Origin: Pyxidicoccus fallax
GTDB taxonomy: Bacteria > Myxococcota > Myxococcia > Myxococcales > Myxococcaceae
Length of the DNA stretch: 64,000 nt
Reading direction: 5' to 3'
Assembly: GCF_012933655.1 (NCBI RefSeq)
Contig: NZ_JABBJJ010000016.1
Coordinates: 1 to 64,000, forward strand
The notes beneath the pieces are model-generated. The model was not told the DNA's origin and ran no database searches. It saw nothing but the letters and a program-made list of their open reading frames with translations. Below are positions 62,966 to 64,000 of this stretch, in pieces. Both the position numbers and the translations under genes were made by a program. Each line of letters opens with the position of its first letter. Position 1 is the stretch's first letter.

Positions 62966-64000
62966 TCAGAGCCTGTTCAGGAACTGGAACAGGTCCTCCT
63001 TTTGCGCGGGGCTGAGCGACTCGGGGAGTCCATTGGGCGTCTCCGGCGGGTGGACCGGGGGTAGGTTCAGCGGCGCGGTGAAGGGCAGGATGAACTGGCT
63101 GTAGGTATCGAGGACATCTCGCAGCGTCGCGTGGCTGTTGTCGTGGAAGTACGGCGCCGTGCGCGCGACGCCGCGGAGCGACGGCATGTCGAAGGTCTCG
63201 AAGTCGAGCGGGTCTCCAGTGATGAGCGCACGGCCCGGATCCGTGGTGAACCACTGGGGGATGAGGTTGGGGCCAACGATGGGCGCCCCGTTCTCGTCCA
63301 GCGCCGGGTTTCCATCGTACGGGTCGCCGCTCAGCGTCTTCGGAATGGGCGGCAGGTCCGTCACCTGCTGCTGGCGCGTGCCGTCCGTGTAGAAGCGGAA
63401 GCGGTAGCGCGGCAGCTCCACGGAGGCGTTGAACGCGGGGAACTGGCCAATCTGTCCCAGGTAGGAGAAGAACGCGAAGCCGACGTTGAAGAACTTGTCG
63501 TCCGCACGCGGAGTCACCGCGGGAACGGGCCCGACACCCGGGATGACGGTGAAGACGACGTTGCCATCGGGCTTCAGCACGCGCCCCTGTCTCGCCAGCT
63601 CGTTCAGGCCCGCGTGGGTGATGTCCGTCTGGGTGGCGCCACCGTGGCAGCCCTGACAGGCGAGCTTGAAGACCTCCCGGCCGCGCCGTTCCTGAGGCGT
63701 GAGCAGCATGAAGTCCTCCGGGACGGGCACCCGCGCGCGCGGGACTCCAAGCTCCAGCCAGTCCGAGACGAACCGCGCGCGAGGCGATGAGAACTCGCCC
63801 CGCTGGAAGTCCGCGATGGCCCGCAGGTGCGCGGGCGCCACCGTGCCGCCCTCGCTGTGGCTGGTGATGGCGGACTGGGCTTGCTCCTCCAGGTGGGCCT
63901 CGCGGCCGTCGTACTGGAACGCCCCGGTGATGGCCGTGTCCTGGATGCTCGGCACCCCGCGCCAGACCGCGACCTTCCGGTCCGCGGGCGTGATGACATG
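62966..64000 (-). CDS. di-haem cytochrome c peroxidase family protein, partial
   Basis: The frame remains open to the window edge, so the N-terminus (first haem half) is missing; 344 codons are visible. The visible C-type haem motif is CQGCH in FKLACQGCHGG. Following elements fit the MauG/CcpA family: VVFTVIPGVGPVPAV, VGFAFFSYLGQIGQF and the DMPSLRGVARTAPYFHDNSHATLRDVLDTY region (given in parts: PSLRGVARTAPYFHDN then SHATLRDVL). It probably reduces peroxide or oxidises a protein in the periplasm. The gene ends in a helix QKEDLFQFLNRL. Confidence 0.82.
   Translation of the reverse strand, partial: HVITPADRKVAVWRGVPSIQDTAITGAFQYDGREAHLEEQAQSAITSHSEGGTVAPAHLRAIADFQRGEFSSPRARFVSDWLELGVPRARVPVPEDFMLLTPQERRGREVFKLACQGCHGGATQTDITHAGLNELARQGRVLKPDGNVVFTVIPGVGPVPAVTPRADDKFFNVGFAFFSYLGQIGQFPAFNASVELPRYRFRFYTDGTRQQQVTDLPPIPKTLSGDPYDGNPALDENGAPIVGPNLIPQWFTTDPGRALITGDPLDFETFDMPSLRGVARTAPYFHDNSHATLRDVLDTYSQFILPFTAPLNLPPVHPPETPNGLPESLSPAQKEDLFQFLNRL

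Noticed and set aside
1-64000. CRISPR array, prophage or insertion sequence
   Set aside because: No regularly spaced repeats, Cas, integrase, transposase or phage structural genes were seen; the only tandem repeats are coding (lipoprotein and charged-repeat protein).

Overview
The window is a high-GC chromosomal segment with the profile of a myxobacterium (Myxococcus/Corallococcus/Pyxidicoccus type). The signs are very strong GC bias at third codon positions, many secreted lipoproteins, serine/threonine kinases with fused sensor or signalling domains, a large multi-PAS/GAF hybrid histidine kinase, Cys-rich surface-type lipoproteins and isolated secondary-metabolism genes. There are no rRNA genes, canonical tRNAs, insertion sequences, integrases or CRISPR arrays. 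The assignment is an inference from gene style, since no marker gene is present.

Layout. 1-6.8 kb: DUF418 and DUF808 membrane proteins, a secreted GH43 arabinanase-like enzyme, a small lipoprotein, an MmcQ/YjbR protein and a PQQ-type sugar dehydrogenase. 6.9-8.8 kb: a DUF7873-like protein, then a non-coding stretch holding two tandem RNA modules that read as circularly permuted tRNAs (T arm and 3' acceptor strand before 5' acceptor strand and D arm), then an FCP1-like HAD phosphatase. 8.8-22.7 kb: mostly single-gene units (TPR protein, patatin, hybrid histidine kinase, polysaccharide deacetylase, M14 and S41 peptidases, D-2-hydroxyacid dehydrogenase, UreH/NiCoT-like transporter, NGL-repeat lipoprotein). 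22.7-28.3 kb: two divergent Ser/Thr kinases, a PknK-like ATPase/TPR giant and a shorter one, each with a degenerate cyclase-like region.

28.3-34.9 kb is a candidate oxylipin locus. Fatty-acid desaturase, an atypical P450 and a PLAT-lipoxygenase lie on the minus strand, and a second lipoxygenase with a complete set of iron ligands diverges from them. 35.0-41.6 kb is a compact class II lanthipeptide cluster: promoter, 62-aa precursor, LanM, an ABC exporter without a C39 peptidase (apparently starting at CTG) and a BBE-type FAD oxidase.

41.6-47.8 kb: YciH/SUI1-like protein, MBL-fold hydrolase, a tiny basic protein, cyclophilin, a second P450, an APC permease and a charged-repeat secreted protein. 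48.0-51.1 kb: an operon of hybrid kinase, double-domain KaiC-like ATPase and CheY-type receiver. 51.2-64 kb: a BNR-propeller secreted protein, a class V aminotransferase, a three-gene envelope unit ending in an L,D-transpeptidase, a zinc metalloprotease, a Leu/Ile/Val-type binding protein, a GlcD-type oxidase, a HEAT-repeat protein and a di-haem peroxidase cut by the window end.

The most notable items are the tandem permuted tRNA-like RNAs, the lanthipeptide cluster with a flavin oxidase, and the lipoxygenase/P450/desaturase locus.
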